DNA of 64,000 nt from Alcanivorax sp. REN37. GTDB lineage: Bacteria; Pseudomonadota; Gammaproteobacteria; Pseudomonadales; Alcanivoracaceae. The notes under the pieces were generated by a model, which saw only the letters and a list, made by a program, of their open reading frames with translations, was not told the origin of the DNA and searched no databases. Of the stretch, positions 7,547 to 16,323 are shown piece after piece; the first letter of the stretch is position 1; the number at the start of each line of letters is the position of its first letter. The DNA is taken from the NCBI RefSeq assembly GCF_041102775.1, contig NZ_JBGCUO010000001.1, forward strand, positions 1,674,001 to 1,738,000. Direction: 5' to 3'. The position numbers and the translations under genes are program-made.

Positions 7547-8239
7547 ATGGCCGCAAAACAAGTGAAAGACCGAGTCGAAGAACTGCAAGCCCAAATCCGT
7601 AAACTGGCCGAGCGGTTTGACCAAGAGCGCGAGAAGCAGGTTGCCGCGCTGGAGAAGCAACTGGAGAGCGCCCGCGCCCGTGTCAAAGCGGAAATCGAAA
7701 AACAGCGCGCCAACCTGGGACAGCTGGAAAAACTGCAGAATGAGTACCGCGACAAAGCCACCGCGCGGGTGCAGAAACAAATCGATCGCGCTCGCCAAGC
7801 AGTAGACGAGGCCCGTGGCCGTGTGACCGAATCCGAAGCCCGCCGCAAGCTGCTAGAAACTGAAGTTAAAGTACTCAAAGCCACCGCCAAACAGGCTAAC
7901 AGCCTTGCCAAGGTCATTTCCCAATACGAAAAAGACTTGGAAAAGCGCATCAAATCCCTGCAGAAAGATGCCGGCAGCACTGCTAAGAAGACCGCCGCTA
8001 AACCGGCTGCGAAAAAAGCCGCTGCCAAGAAAGCCCCGGTTAAAACTGCTGCTGTGAAAAAAGCCCCCGCCAAAAAAGCCGCGCCAAAAGCGAAGGCTGC
8101 GACCGCCAAAGCCCCTGCTACGACCAAGGCCGTAGCCAAGAAAGCGCCGGCCAAAGCAGCTGCTAAGAAGGCGCCTGCCAAAAAAGCGCCCGCTAAGAAA
8201 GCCCCTGCTGCGACCAATGCTGGCAACACCGATAGCTGA
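7547..8239 (+). CDS. AlgP/histone H1-like Lys-Ala-Pro-rich protein
   Basis: Protein of 230 residues in two parts. Residues 1 to about 140 are a charged, uninterrupted coiled coil (EELQAQIRKLAERFDQEREK and similar). From about 145 to 222 there is a low-complexity tail of KKAPAKKA, KPAAKKAAAKKA and related units, rich in Lys, Ala and Pro. This is the plan of AlgP (AlgR3) of Pseudomonas, a histone H1-like DNA-binding protein first linked to alginate gene control. The ATG at 7547 has AAGGAAG upstream. The tail would bind DNA non-specifically. A strong bidirectional terminator follows. The tail repeat makes exact length prone to change by replication slippage. Confidence 0.75.
   Translation: MAAKQVKDRVEELQAQIRKLAERFDQEREKQVAALEKQLESARARVKAEIEKQRANLGQLEKLQNEYRDKATARVQKQIDRARQAVDEARGRVTESEARRKLLETEVKVLKATAKQANSLAKVISQYEKDLEKRIKSLQKDAGSTAKKTAAKPAAKKAAAKKAPVKTAAVKKAPAKKAAPKAKAATAKAPATTKAVAKKAPAKAAAKKAPAKKAPAKKAPAATNAGNTDS
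7984..8211 (+). repeat. Low-complexity Lys/Ala/Pro-coding repeat tract
   Basis: Degenerate repeats built on the codon string AAG/AAA-AAA-GCC-CCX-GCC (KKAPA), for example GCCAAAAAAGCGCC near 8178. Copies differ in third codon positions, so protein-level selection shapes the tract, but near-identical units at 8160-8205 could still recombine. Confidence 0.7.
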
Positions 8240-8256
8240 TCACCCGGCGGGGCAAT

Positions 8257-8283
8257 AAAACGGGGCGCACTGCGCCCCGTTTT
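8257..8283. terminator. Bidirectional Rho-independent terminator
   Basis: AAAACGGGGCGCA (8257-8269) and TGCGCCCCGTTTT (8271-8283) are perfectly complementary. The hairpin serves the H1-like gene on the plus strand; the DUF2489 gene ends inside it on the minus strand. Confidence 0.85.
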
Positions 8284-8695
8284 ATTTGTGCTCGGCCAAC
8301 GCCAGCAGTTCTACGGCCAGCGCCGTTCGGTATTGGTTTGCCAATGTTTTACGCAGCTGGTCCTGCCGCCGCTGTTCCGCCGTGGGCAATGCGCGGTATG
8401 CCGCACCGATGTCCAGTGCTGCGGCAGCATCTGCCAACGCGCGAATGGCCTCAAGAGAACCCGGCACCGGACAATACGGCAGCCGCGCCGCCAGACGCAA
8501 CGCGCCTTCCACCGGATCCATGTCTCGCTGCAACACTGCGCGGGCAATGACTGACAGCTCCAACCGCACCTGTTGCTGCTCATCCCGGCGCCGGGCAAGT
8601 TGCTGTCGCTGACGCTGCCACACCCGATACCACAGCAGCGCCGCCACCACTGCCAGCAGCAGCGTAACAGCGGCCAAAACCATGATCCAAACCAT
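8282..8695 (-). CDS. DUF2489 domain membrane-anchored protein
   Basis: Protein of 137 residues with one N-terminal transmembrane helix (about 4-24, VWIMVLAAVTLLLAVVAALL). A basic, glutamine-rich segment and a helical cytoplasmic domain follow, with QQVRLELSVIARAVLQRDMD and EGALRLAARL. These features match DUF2489 proteins of Pseudomonas and relatives, whose function is unknown. The ATG at 8695 has the strong ribosome site AGGAGGTGAC directly upstream, which decides the start. It is divergent from the small PGPGW-like membrane gene, with 88 bp between starts, and its stop codon lies within the shared terminator. Confidence 0.72.
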   Translation of the reverse strand: MVWIMVLAAVTLLLAVVAALLWYRVWQRQRQQLARRRDEQQQVRLELSVIARAVLQRDMDPVEGALRLAARLPYCPVPGSLEAIRALADAAAALDIGAAYRALPTAEQRRQDQLRKTLANQYRTALAVELLALAEHK

Positions 8696-8783
8696 GTCAC
8701 CTCCTCGCTGCGGCAGCGTTTGATTTCTGCCGACAGCGCCCCCATTGTAGCCCGCTCCCACCTCCATAGCGGCGCTGCCCATC

Positions 8784-9206
8784 GTGATACCCGAGTGGCT
8801 CGAACCCTACCTTGACGTACTTGGCCCGTGGCTGCCGTGGATGGCGATTGGCGGCGCAGTAATGGCGGTCGCCTCCACGGTGGCATTGCCATGGCTGATC
8901 GTGAAGATGCCCGCCGACTACTTTTCCCGCCCGCCGGTGACACTCAGCGACCGCGGCCCGCTGCGGCGGCTGTGGTGGCTACTGCGCAATCTGTTGGCGC
9001 TGGTGTTACTACTGTGTGGCGTGGCCATGCTGGTACTGCCGGGACAGGGTTTGCTGACCATCCTAGTGGCCATCGGGGTCAGCAGCTTTCCGGGGAAATA
9101 CCGGCTCGAACGCGCTATCATTCGACGCCCGTCGGTGTACCGCAGTTGCAACTGGATCCGCCGGCGCTACGGCCGCCCTCCTCTGGATTTCCCGGCCTCC
9201 GATTGA
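8784..9206 (+). CDS. Small PGPGW-like integral membrane protein
   Basis: Protein of 140 residues with hydrophobic stretches at about 15-40 (LPWMAIGGAVMAVASTVALPWL) and about 68-96 (LRNLLALVLLLCGVAMLVLPGQGLLTIL). The LPGQGLLTILVAIG element resembles the PGPGW membrane-protein motif (LPGPGW), with Gln where the family has Pro. A basic C-terminal tail follows. GTG at 8784 is used as start. The stop at 9204-9206 lies just before mtnA, so the two may be co-transcribed. Function unknown. Confidence 0.6.
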   Translation: MIPEWLEPYLDVLGPWLPWMAIGGAVMAVASTVALPWLIVKMPADYFSRPPVTLSDRGPLRRLWWLLRNLLALVLLLCGVAMLVLPGQGLLTILVAIGVSSFPGKYRLERAIIRRPSVYRSCNWIRRRYGRPPLDFPASD

Positions 9207-9226
9207 CCCGCTTTCGAGATCTTCGC

Positions 9227-10279
9227 GTGGAGTTGACCGCTCTGTGCTGGCACCGCCAGCGTTTGGATGTATTGGACCAGCGTGCATTGCCCCATGACAC
9301 CCGCTGGATGCCCTGTCACGACGCCACTGACGTGGCCTCGGCGATCCGCGACATGGTGGTGCGTGGCGCCCCGGCGATCGGCATTGCTGCGGCCTATGGG
9401 GTCGCCTTGGCGGCGCAGCGCCTCGGTGCCGAGGCCAGTCTGGAGCGGCTGGCGCCAGCGCTGCAGCAGCTGGCCGAAAGCCGCCCTACCGCGGTGAACC
9501 TGTTCTGGGCGTTAGAACGGATGGGCAAGGTACTCGCCGGGCTTGAAGGGGAAGCACTGATTGCCCGCGCTGTCGCTGAAGCGGAACACATCCATGCCGA
9601 AGATCTGGCGCTGAACCACCGGCTTGCCGAGCACGGCGTCAGCCTGCTGCCGCAAGGCAGCTTCATCTACACCCACTGCAACACCGGCACGCTGGCAACC
9701 GGCGGCCACGGCACGGCCCTCGGTGTGATCCGCACCGCTTGGCAAGGGGGTCGCATTGCCGGCGTCTACGCCGGCGAGACCCGCCCCTGGATGCAGGGCA
9801 GCCGCCTTACCAGCTGGGAACTGATGCAGGATGGCGTGCCGGTCACGCTGGTGACCGACTCCATGGCGGCAGTGCTGATGCAGAGCGGCCGTATCGGCGC
9901 CGTGATCGTCGGTGCCGACCGCATCACCGCCAATGGCGATACCGCTAACAAGATCGGCACTTATGGATTGGCGGTGCTGGCGCACCATCACCGCATTCCG
10001 TTCATTGTTGCTGCGCCGGTGGCGACCATCGATCCGCAATTGGCGGACGGCAGCGCCATACCGATCGAGCAACGTCCGGCCGATGAAGTACGGCAGATCC
10101 ACGGCGTGCCAGTGGCACCGGCCACAGTACCGGTGTTCAACCCAGCGTTTGATGTCACGCCGGCGGGCCTGATCAGTGCCATTGTCACTGAGCGCGGCGT
10201 CATTACCCGCCCCGATACCGCAGCGGTGCGCGCCCATCTGGCGCTGCCCGCCCCCGAGTTTGCAGGAGCCCATTCATGA
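9227..10279 (+). CDS. mtnA: S-methyl-5-thioribose-1-phosphate isomerase
   Basis: First step shown here of the methionine-salvage pathway: isomerises methylthioribose 1-phosphate to methylthioribulose 1-phosphate. The eIF2B-like fold is recognised by RDMVVRGAPAIGIAAAYG, the catalytic Cys151 in THCNTGTLATGGHGTALG and the catalytic Asp231 in VGADRITANGDTANKIGTYG. The GTG at 9227 gives 350 residues, the usual family length; TTG at 9203 would overlap the stop of the preceding gene. The gene ends in a 4-nt overlap with mtnB, so translation is probably coupled through mtnA-B-D-C. Confidence 0.93.
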   Translation: MELTALCWHRQRLDVLDQRALPHDTRWMPCHDATDVASAIRDMVVRGAPAIGIAAAYGVALAAQRLGAEASLERLAPALQQLAESRPTAVNLFWALERMGKVLAGLEGEALIARAVAEAEHIHAEDLALNHRLAEHGVSLLPQGSFIYTHCNTGTLATGGHGTALGVIRTAWQGGRIAGVYAGETRPWMQGSRLTSWELMQDGVPVTLVTDSMAAVLMQSGRIGAVIVGADRITANGDTANKIGTYGLAVLAHHHRIPFIVAAPVATIDPQLADGSAIPIEQRPADEVRQIHGVPVAPATVPVFNPAFDVTPAGLISAIVTERGVITRPDTAAVRAHLALPAPEFAGAHS

Positions 10280-10920
10280 GCGCCCGTCCTTGGTCCCCCA
10301 CCGCGTTTCGCGCCGCCGCCCGCACCTTGGCCGCCACCGGACAGCGGATTTATCAGCACGGCTGGTCGCCGGCCACCAGCAGCAACTATTCCATGCGTCT
10401 CAATGACCGCTACTGCGCGGTCACCGTGTCCGGACGCGACAAAGGCTTGCTGAGCGAAGCCGACATCATGGTAGTGGAGCTGGCCAACAACCAAGGCGCC
10501 TCGCCCGGCAAACCGTCGGCGGAAACCGGCCTGCACACACAGGTCTACCGTCGCCATGCCGATGCGCAGGCAGTGCTGCACACCCATTCCATGGCCAGCA
10601 CCGTGCTGACCATGGAATTGGCGGACCAGAAACGGCTGCGGCTGGAAGGCTATGAGCTGCTGAAAGCGTTCGGCGGCAACAGCACCCATGACACGGTGCT
10701 CGACATCCCGGTGTTCGAAAACACCCAGGACATCGACGCACTGGCCCGCGACGTGGACGCCGCCATGGACGCCGGCACCATTACCCATGCGTACCTGATC
10801 CGTGGCCACGGCGTTTACACTTGGGGGGAGTCGATGGCGGCCTGCTACCGCCAACTGGAAGCACTGGAGTTTTTGTTCGCGGTGGAAGTACAGCGCCGCC
10901 AGATGAGGAGCCGGGCATGA
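10276..10920 (+). CDS. mtnB: Methylthioribulose-1-phosphate dehydratase
   Basis: Zinc enzyme of the class II aldolase/adducin fold, 214 residues. It dehydrates methylthioribulose 1-phosphate to the diketone in methionine salvage. Metal-binding His residues are visible in [10 protein letters not shown] and in [19 protein letters not shown] and [15 protein letters not shown] are family-conserved. Its ATG overlaps the mtnA stop (ATGA) and its own stop overlaps the mtnD start in the same way. Confidence 0.92.
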   Translation: MSARPWSPTAFRAAARTLAATGQRIYQHGWSPATSSNYSMRLNDRYCAVTVSGRDKGLLSEADIMVVELANNQGASPGKPSAETGLHTQVYRRHADAQAVLHTHSMASTVLTMELADQKRLRLEGYELLKAFGGNSTHDTVLDIPVFENTQDIDALARDVDAAMDAGTITHAYLIRGHGVYTWGESMAACYRQLEALEFLFAVEVQRRQMRSRA

Positions 10921-11462
10921 GCCGCATCCGTATTTACCACCAAGACAACCCGTCGCAGGCACTGGTCACCAGCAGTGACCACCCGGAAATCGCCCGCCAA
11001 CTGGCGGCTATTGGCGTGCGCTTCGAGCGCTGGCAAGCAAGTGCCGAATTGGCGCCCGGCGCCCCGCAGGAGCAAGTGATTGCCGCCTACCGCGCCGACA
11101 TCGACCGATTGATCGCCGAAGAAGGCTACCAAACCGTGGACGTGGTCAGCCTCAACAGCGACCACCCAGATAAAGCAGCCCTGCGACAGAAGTTTCTCAG
11201 TGAACACCGCCACAGCGAAGATGAAGTGCGGTTTTTTGTCGCTGGCAGCGGCCTGTTCACCTTGCACCCGGACGACAAGGTTTACGAAGTTCTGTGCGAA
11301 CAAGGCGACCTGATCTCGGTACCCGCCAATACCCGCCACTGGTTCGACATGGGCCCGCAGCCTTACTTCATTGCCATCCGCCTGTTTGACAACCCGGAAG
11401 GCTGGGTCGCCAATTTCACCGGCGACAACATCGCCGATCGGTTCCCGCGGCTGGAGGCATGA
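10917..11462 (+). CDS. mtnD: Acireductone dioxygenase
   Basis: Cupin metalloenzyme of 181 residues. It cleaves the acireductone intermediate with O2: the Fe form gives the ketoacid precursor of methionine plus formate, and the Ni form an off-pathway product. Metal ligands are seen in [12 protein letters not shown] (two His and Glu) and in [10 protein letters not shown] (His). The ATG at 10917 has GAGGAG upstream inside mtnB. Genes before and after overlap by 4 nt. Confidence 0.93.
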   Translation: MSRIRIYHQDNPSQALVTSSDHPEIARQLAAIGVRFERWQASAELAPGAPQEQVIAAYRADIDRLIAEEGYQTVDVVSLNSDHPDKAALRQKFLSEHRHSEDEVRFFVAGSGLFTLHPDDKVYEVLCEQGDLISVPANTRHWFDMGPQPYFIAIRLFDNPEGWVANFTGDNIADRFPRLEA

Positions 11463-12142
11463 GCGTGGTCCGTGTGGTTCTGACTGACATCGAGGGCACC
11501 ACCAGCAGCATCCGCTTTGTGAAGGAGGTGCTGTTCCCCTACGCCGCCGCAGCCTTGCCGCAGTTTCTCGCTGACCACTGGCAGGACGCCGCAGTACAGC
11601 AACAGGTACAAGCACTGCGTGCCGAACTCGGCGAACCGTTGGCCGATGCCGCCGCGGTCAATGCACTGTTGCAGCCCTGGATCGAGCAAGACCGCAAACA
11701 CACCGTGCTCAAAGCCCTGCAGGGCATGATCTGGGACCATGGCTACCGTAGCGGGGCGTACCAAGCCCACATGTACGAGGAAGTGCCGGCCGCGCTGCGT
11801 CGTTGGCACGATGCTGGCCTGCCGTTATATGTGTATTCCTCAGGATCGATCGCGGCACAGAAACTGTTCTTCGGTTTCAGCACCGCCGGAGACTTGACCG
11901 GACTGTTCTCCGGTTACTTCGACACCACCAGCGGCGGCAAACGTGAAGCGGACAGCTACCGGCGCATCACCGCCGCCATTGGCTGTGAACCGGACCAGAT
12001 CTTGTTCCTGTCGGATATCGTGGAAGAGCTGGATGCCGCCGCCGCGGCCGGCCTACAAACCACACTGCTGGACCGGGACGGCCTGGCGCCGACCTGCAGT
12101 CATCCGGTGGTGACTGACTTCGACCGCATCGCCCTGCCGTAA
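11459..12142 (+). CDS. mtnC: Acireductone synthase (enolase-phosphatase E1)
   Basis: HAD-superfamily protein of 227 residues that both enolises and dephosphorylates the diketone phosphate to acireductone. Motif I is [32 protein letters not shown] is the second motif and [18 protein letters not shown] the third. It is the last gene of the salvage operon, followed 8 nt later by a GC hairpin. The set A-B-D-C lacks the phosphorylase/kinase and final aminotransferase genes, which must lie elsewhere. Confidence 0.93.
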   Translation: MSVVRVVLTDIEGTTSSIRFVKEVLFPYAAAALPQFLADHWQDAAVQQQVQALRAELGEPLADAAAVNALLQPWIEQDRKHTVLKALQGMIWDHGYRSGAYQAHMYEEVPAALRRWHDAGLPLYVYSSGSIAAQKLFFGFSTAGDLTGLFSGYFDTTSGGKREADSYRRITAAIGCEPDQILFLSDIVEELDAAAAAGLQTTLLDRDGLAPTCSHPVVTDFDRIALP

Positions 12143-12150
12143 AGGGTACC

Positions 12151-12171
12151 CGCCCGGCTCAAGGCCGGGCG
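12151..12171. terminator. GC hairpin after mtnC and at the end of rlmG
   Basis: CGCCCGGC (12151-12158) pairs with GCCGGGCG (12164-12171) around TCAAG. The following plus-strand sequence has only a short T run (GTTATT). It lies between convergent mtnC and rlmG; the rlmG stop falls inside it. Confidence 0.65.
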
Positions 12172-13301
12172 TTATTCCCAGTGCGGCGTGATTGGCGCGC
12201 CCGCCAGACGATGAACTTGCGATCGCCAGCCACCTGCTCCACGTCCGCGAAGTGCCGCTTGAGCACATTGCCATAGGCCAAGTGGCGGTTGCCGACCACC
12301 CACAACGCCCCATCAGCGGCCAAATGGTCGGCCGCCTGCCGAAACAGCATACGTGCCACCGCGTCATCGACGGCGTGGCCACGGTGGAACGGTGGGTTGA
12401 GTAGGATCAGATCCAACGGCGTGTCGATCCCGTCCAGCCCGTGCCCCAGATGAAACGCGACACGCTCGGCACCGAGTTGCGCAGTGGCATTGTGGCGCGC
12501 GCTTTCAATCGCCTGCGAGGATTCATCGCAGAACAGCAGCTTGGCCTGCGGATTGCGCAGCCCCGCGGCGATGCCGAGGATACCGGCGCCGCAACCGAGA
12601 TCAGCAATGGTGCCGTCGATGCCAGTGGGGATCACCGGCAGCATAGCCCGGGCACCGATGTCGATTTGGCGCTGGGCAAACACCCCCGCCTCGACCCGCA
12701 GCGGCGCACCGCCCCACTCTTCCACCGGCAGCACCAACGGGTAACCGCACTCAGCTACCGGCTGCTGCGGCAGCTGTCCGCGCAGGCCGTGCGCTTTGCG
12801 ACGCCCAGGCAGCAGTTCCACCCCATCGAGGTAGTGGCGCGCCAGCTCCACCAGCCCGGCCGGCAAATGCTTGTCCATCCACGCCAGCTGCACCGGCGTA
12901 CCAGCCGGTAATTGCTGGCCCAGCCGCCACAACTGGTATTCCAGCAGCGCCAACTCTTTCGGCACTCGGACCAGCACCTGTGCGCGCGCCGGCCAATCTT
13001 GATGCGGCCACGCCCACTGCGGCAGCGGGCGTTGGTTGTCGGCGGCGTTGGCCGCCAGCGCTGCCCGCGCCAACCAAGAATCGCCCACCGAAACGGTGTC
13101 CGCCGGCAGCGCCAACGCCAGTGCACCGCAGCTGTCATTGAGCACCAAGGCCGGTTGGTCGGTGGCCTCATCAAGCAGATAAAGGTCGGCGCCATCCCAG
13201 GCACGCAGCCGTTCCCGTGGCGAGCGCGGATAGCGCTGCAAGACCAGGGTGGCGCGCGGATGCACCAGTTCAGTTTCAGCAATCGGGGTCGATGTTTTCA
13301 T
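12159..13301 (-). CDS. rlmG: 23S rRNA (guanine-N2)-methyltransferase RlmG-like
   Basis: SAM-dependent methyltransferase of about 380 residues. A diverged N-terminal half is followed by a Rossmann core with motif I ADLGCGAGILGIAAG and the base-methylase motif LILLNPPFHRGHAVDDA. The two-domain plan and NPPFH motif match RlmG (G1835 of 23S rRNA) more than the related RsmC (16S G1207), which shares the plan. ATG at 13301 is chosen; ATG at 13310, three codons upstream, is equally possible, and neither has a clear ribosome site. It is convergent with mtnC and divergent from tRNA-Pro. Confidence 0.8.
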   Translation of the reverse strand: MKTSTPIAETELVHPRATLVLQRYPRSPRERLRAWDGADLYLLDEATDQPALVLNDSCGALALALPADTVSVGDSWLARAALAANAADNQRPLPQWAWPHQDWPARAQVLVRVPKELALLEYQLWRLGQQLPAGTPVQLAWMDKHLPAGLVELARHYLDGVELLPGRRKAHGLRGQLPQQPVAECGYPLVLPVEEWGGAPLRVEAGVFAQRQIDIGARAMLPVIPTGIDGTIADLGCGAGILGIAAGLRNPQAKLLFCDESSQAIESARHNATAQLGAERVAFHLGHGLDGIDTPLDLILLNPPFHRGHAVDDAVARMLFRQAADHLAADGALWVVGNRHLAYGNVLKRHFADVEQVAGDRKFIVWRARQSRRTGNNARP

Positions 13302-13387
13302 GGCGCGCATTATGCACAGCGACCGGTTCGGCAGCGAGATGCGAAAGTTTCTTTTCATCAAGGACTAGCAATCTTTAAAAACCTTGC

Positions 13388-13393
13388 TAGAAT
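13388..13393 (+). promoter_or_regulatory. -10 element of the tRNA-Pro(CGG) promoter
   Basis: TAGAAT lies 14 nt before the tRNA 5' end and is followed by the GC-rich discriminator GCGCACC, as in stringently controlled stable-RNA promoters. No convincing -35 box is seen at the expected distance. Confidence 0.5.
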
Positions 13394-13406
13394 GCGCACC
13401 ACTTTA

Positions 13407-13483
13407 CGGAGTATAGCTCAGCCTGGTAGAGCACTACGTTCGGGACGTAGGGGTCGCAGGTTCGAATCCTGCTACTCCGACCA
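13407..13483 (+). tRNA. tRNA-Pro (anticodon CGG)
   Basis: A 77-nt cloverleaf with encoded CCA. Acceptor arms CGGAGTA and TACTCCG pair, the anticodon stem CTACG/CGTAG encloses the loop TTCGGGA (anticodon CGG), and the T arm holds GGTTCGAATCC. It reads CCG, a frequent Pro codon in this GC-rich genome. A Rho-independent terminator follows at 13524. Confidence 0.96.
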
Positions 13484-13523
13484 ACATCGACATTGTTCTC
13501 CCGATTCAGCAATGTCCCTCGAG

Positions 13524-13545
13524 AAAAGCCGCTAATGCGGCTTTT
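13524..13545 (+). terminator. Rho-independent terminator of tRNA-Pro
   Basis: AAAAGCCGC (13524-13532) pairs with GCGGCTTTT (13537-13545) around TAAT, followed by more T residues. It also lies at the end of thpR on the other strand. Confidence 0.88.
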
Positions 13546-13559
13546 TTCTTGCCCGCGAT

Positions 13560-14075
13560 TTATGTTCCGCTCAGTGCCCAATCAGCCACTAGGCGATAGC
13601 GCTGCCCCGCTCCCTTTGCTGCACGCCCATAGAGCCCAAGTCGGTCGGCCAAGCCCGACAGCGGCAACGCAATATGCTCCGCCTGCGGCGCTTGGCGATG
13701 CAACGTAATATGCGGTCGAAAACGGCGCATTTCCGGCGCTAAGTCGAGCCTGTTCCGCCACTGCCCAGCACAGCCATGCAGCGCTCGCAGTGGTCCATTG
13801 TCGCGCACCCGTGCCACCTGCATCGGCCCACTGACACCCGGAAAAGGCACCAGACCGTCAACCTCCAACGGAACCGGCGCCAACCGGGCACAGTCAGCCG
13901 CCACCTGTGGCAGTAATTCCGCCAACGCAGCCGCTGGGTAAACGCCGATGAAAAGAACCGTCAAATGCCAGTCCGCCGGCCGCTCTGCACCCAACGCCGG
14001 TGTACCGTGGTGATGCTGGAGCAAACCAGCATGCACCGGCGGCGGTACCGGCAAGGCAAAAAACCAGCGCTCCAT
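13560..14075 (-). CDS. thpR: RNA 2',3'-cyclic phosphodiesterase (2'-5' RNA ligase family)
   Basis: 2H phosphoesterase of 171 residues. The two catalytic HxTx motifs are HLTV (37-40) and HITL (122-125). Family members open 2',3'-cyclic phosphates and can ligate tRNA halves through 2'-5' bonds in vitro; the physiological role is unclear. The ATG at 14075 gives [11 protein letters not shown], a normal N-terminus. It is divergent from rimO with 57 bp between starts. Confidence 0.9.
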   Translation of the reverse strand: MERWFFALPVPPPVHAGLLQHHHGTPALGAERPADWHLTVLFIGVYPAAALAELLPQVAADCARLAPVPLEVDGLVPFPGVSGPMQVARVRDNGPLRALHGCAGQWRNRLDLAPEMRRFRPHITLHRQAPQAEHIALPLSGLADRLGLYGRAAKGAGQRYRLVADWALSGT

Positions 14076-14132
14076 GGCACCCGCTCCCGCTTCGCAGTTA
14101 GAATGCCGCCCCCCGAAACAGAGATGTGCATC

Positions 14133-15449
14133 ATGTCCCCAAAGGTCGGCTTTATCAGCCTTGGCTGCCCCAAGGCGCTCGTGGATTCCGAGCGGATTCT
14201 TACCCAGCTTCGCACTGAAGGCTACGAGGTCGTACCGACCTACCAGGACGCCGACGTGGTGGTGGTCAACACCTGTGGTTTCATCGACGCGGCCAAAGCC
14301 GAATCGCTGGAAGCCATCGGCGAGGCGATCCAAGAACACGGCAAGGTGATTGTCACCGGCTGCATGGGTATCGAGGAAGACAACATCCGCGCCGTGCACC
14401 CGCAGGTGCTGGCCGTGACCGGCCCGCAGCAGTATGAGCAGGTGGTCAACGCGGTGCACGAAGTGGTGCCGCCCTCCACGGACCACAATCCGTTTGTCGA
14501 CCTGGTGCCGCCGCAAGGCATTAAGCTGACGCCGCGCCACTACGCGTACTTGAAGATTTCCGAAGGCTGCAACCACGGCTGCACCTTCTGCATCATCCCC
14601 AGCATGCGCGGCAAACTGGTCAGCCGGCCGGTGGGTGACGTGCTGGATGAAGCCGAGCGGCTGGTACGTGCCGGCGTGAAGGAGCTACTGGTGGTATCCC
14701 AAGACACCAGCGCTTACGGCGTCGACCTCAAGTACCAAACCGGCTTCTGGCAAGGCATGCCGGTGAAGACGCGCATGTTGGAGTTATGCCAAGCACTGGC
14801 GGCGCTCAAAGTATGGGTGCGCTTGCACTATGTGTATCCCTATCCGCACGTCGACGACGTCATTCCGCTGATGGCCGAGGGCCTGCTGCTGCCGTATCTG
14901 GACATTCCGTTCCAACACGCCAGCCCGCGGGTACTGAAACTGATGAAGCGCCCTGCCCACGCCGAGAACACGCTGGAGCGCATCCGCCGCTGGCGCGAGA
15001 TCTGCCCGGAGTTGGTAATCCGCAGCACCTTCATCGTCGGTTTCCCCGGCGAAACCGATGAAGACTTCGAACTGCTGCTGGACTGGCTGGAAGAAGCCGA
15101 GCTCGATCGCGTCGGCTGCTTTATCTATTCCCCGGTGGACGGCGCGCCGGCCAACGACCTGCCAGATCCGGTGCCAGAGGAAGTGGCCCAAGAGCGTTTG
15201 GAGCGGTTTATGAACGTGCAGGCGCGTATCAGCGCCCGCCGTTTGGCACGCAAAGTCGGCCAACGTATCGAAGTGCTGATCGACGAAGTGGACGAGGAAG
15301 GCGCCATCGGCCGCAGCCGCGGCGATGCGCCGGAAATCGACGGGCTGGTGTTCCTCAACGGCGCCACTCATCTACAGCCTGGCCAGTGGGTTGAAGCGGT
15401 GGTCACGCACAGTGACGAACACGACCTGTGGGCGGAGTGCGACGACTGA
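14133..15449 (+). CDS. rimO: Ribosomal protein S12 methylthiotransferase RimO
   Basis: Radical-SAM enzyme of 438 residues that adds a methylthio group to Asp89 of ribosomal protein S12. The N-terminal UPF0004 domain begins [16 protein letters not shown] and carries the first cluster cysteines, including NTCGF and VTGCMG. The radical-SAM cluster is Cys146-x3-Cys150-x2-Cys153 in [19 protein letters not shown]-terminal TRAM domain follows (about 370-438). ATG at 14133 is chosen; ATG at 14124 would add three residues. The spacing to the following DMT permease is 4 nt, suggesting one transcript. Confidence 0.95.
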   Translation: MSPKVGFISLGCPKALVDSERILTQLRTEGYEVVPTYQDADVVVVNTCGFIDAAKAESLEAIGEAIQEHGKVIVTGCMGIEEDNIRAVHPQVLAVTGPQQYEQVVNAVHEVVPPSTDHNPFVDLVPPQGIKLTPRHYAYLKISEGCNHGCTFCIIPSMRGKLVSRPVGDVLDEAERLVRAGVKELLVVSQDTSAYGVDLKYQTGFWQGMPVKTRMLELCQALAALKVWVRLHYVYPYPHVDDVIPLMAEGLLLPYLDIPFQHASPRVLKLMKRPAHAENTLERIRRWREICPELVIRSTFIVGFPGETDEDFELLLDWLEEAELDRVGCFIYSPVDGAPANDLPDPVPEEVAQERLERFMNVQARISARRLARKVGQRIEVLIDEVDEEGAIGRSRGDAPEIDGLVFLNGATHLQPGQWVEAVVTHSDEHDLWAECDD

Positions 15450-15453
15450 TGCC

Positions 15454-16323
15454 ATGAGCCAAGAGCAGATCCGCCTCGGCGCCCTCTGCCTGATCGCCAG
15501 TGAAATCTTGATGGCGATGATGGCAGCGATGGTGAAGCACCTCAGCGATGAGTTGCCCACCGAGGTGGTGATGTTCTTCCGCAATCTGCTTGGCATGATC
15601 CCGCTGCTGGCACTGCTGATGGTGCCGCCACGCGGTATCGCCAAGATGGCCACCCGCCGGTTCGGCAGTCATTTCATCCGCGCGGTGGCCGGGCTTGGCT
15701 CGATGTACTGCTACTTCTATACCCTGTCGCAGATACCGTTGGCTGAAGCGGTAATGGTGAAAATGACCACGCCGTTCTTTATTCCGGTGGTAGCATTTCT
15801 GTGGATGGGCGATCGGGTGCGCGGCCCCACGGTGGCGGCCATCCTGCTCGGCTTTGTCGGCGTGGCGTTTATCCTGCGGCCGATGCCCGGCCACTTTGAC
15901 AGTGCTTACCTGATCGCTCTGCTCGGCGCTTTACTGATGAGCATTGCCATGGTCGGCATCCGCAACATGGCGGCCACCGAGCCCGCCACCCGCATCGTAT
16001 TTTGGTTCACCCTCACCGGCACCGTCATTTCTGCTGTGCCGCTGCTGTGGACACCGCTGCAGATCGCCCCGCAACTGTGGCCGTGGCTGCTGGCAATGGG
16101 CATCATCGCCACCTTCGGCCAAAGCCTGATGACGTTGTCTTATCGTTTTGCCAGCCCCGCTCGCATCGGCGTCTACAACTACAGCAGCGTGATTTGGGCC
16201 GCGCTGCTCGGTTACCTGTTCTGGGACGAGTTGCTGCACTGGACCACGTTAGTGGGCACCGTGCTGATCATTGCAGCGGGCGTTTGGAACCTGCGCCAGG
16301 GGCAACCGAAGCCTGCCACGTGA
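15454..16323 (+). CDS. DMT superfamily (EamA) permease
   Basis: Integral membrane protein of 289 residues with about ten hydrophobic helices in two EamA repeats (about 5-140 and 148-285). Recognisable segments include FFRNLLGMIPLLALLM, YTLSQIPLAEAVMVKMTTP and GVYNYSSVIWAALLGYLFW, the last typical of the second EamA repeat. Members export amino acids or other metabolites; the substrate cannot be predicted. It follows rimO by 4 nt. Its last 56 nt overlap the 3' end of the convergent ABC1-kinase gene. Confidence 0.85.
   Translation: MSQEQIRLGALCLIASEILMAMMAAMVKHLSDELPTEVVMFFRNLLGMIPLLALLMVPPRGIAKMATRRFGSHFIRAVAGLGSMYCYFYTLSQIPLAEAVMVKMTTPFFIPVVAFLWMGDRVRGPTVAAILLGFVGVAFILRPMPGHFDSAYLIALLGALLMSIAMVGIRNMAATEPATRIVFWFTLTGTVISAVPLLWTPLQIAPQLWPWLLAMGIIATFGQSLMTLSYRFASPARIGVYNYSSVIWAALLGYLFWDELLHWTTLVGTVLIIAAGVWNLRQGQPKPAT

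Noticed and set aside
7984-8211. Possible CRISPR or tandem-repeat array
   Set aside because: Repeats are short, degenerate and in frame with a Lys/Ala/Pro-rich coding tract; there are no regular spacers and no cas genes.
9207-9226. SAM or other riboswitch upstream of the methionine-salvage operon
   Set aside because: Only 20 nt separate mtnA from the preceding gene, leaving no space for a leader structure.
13560-14576. Extended reading of thpR to 338 residues
   Set aside because: The extra N-terminal part is antisense to rimO; the family start MERWFFALP at 14075 is clear.
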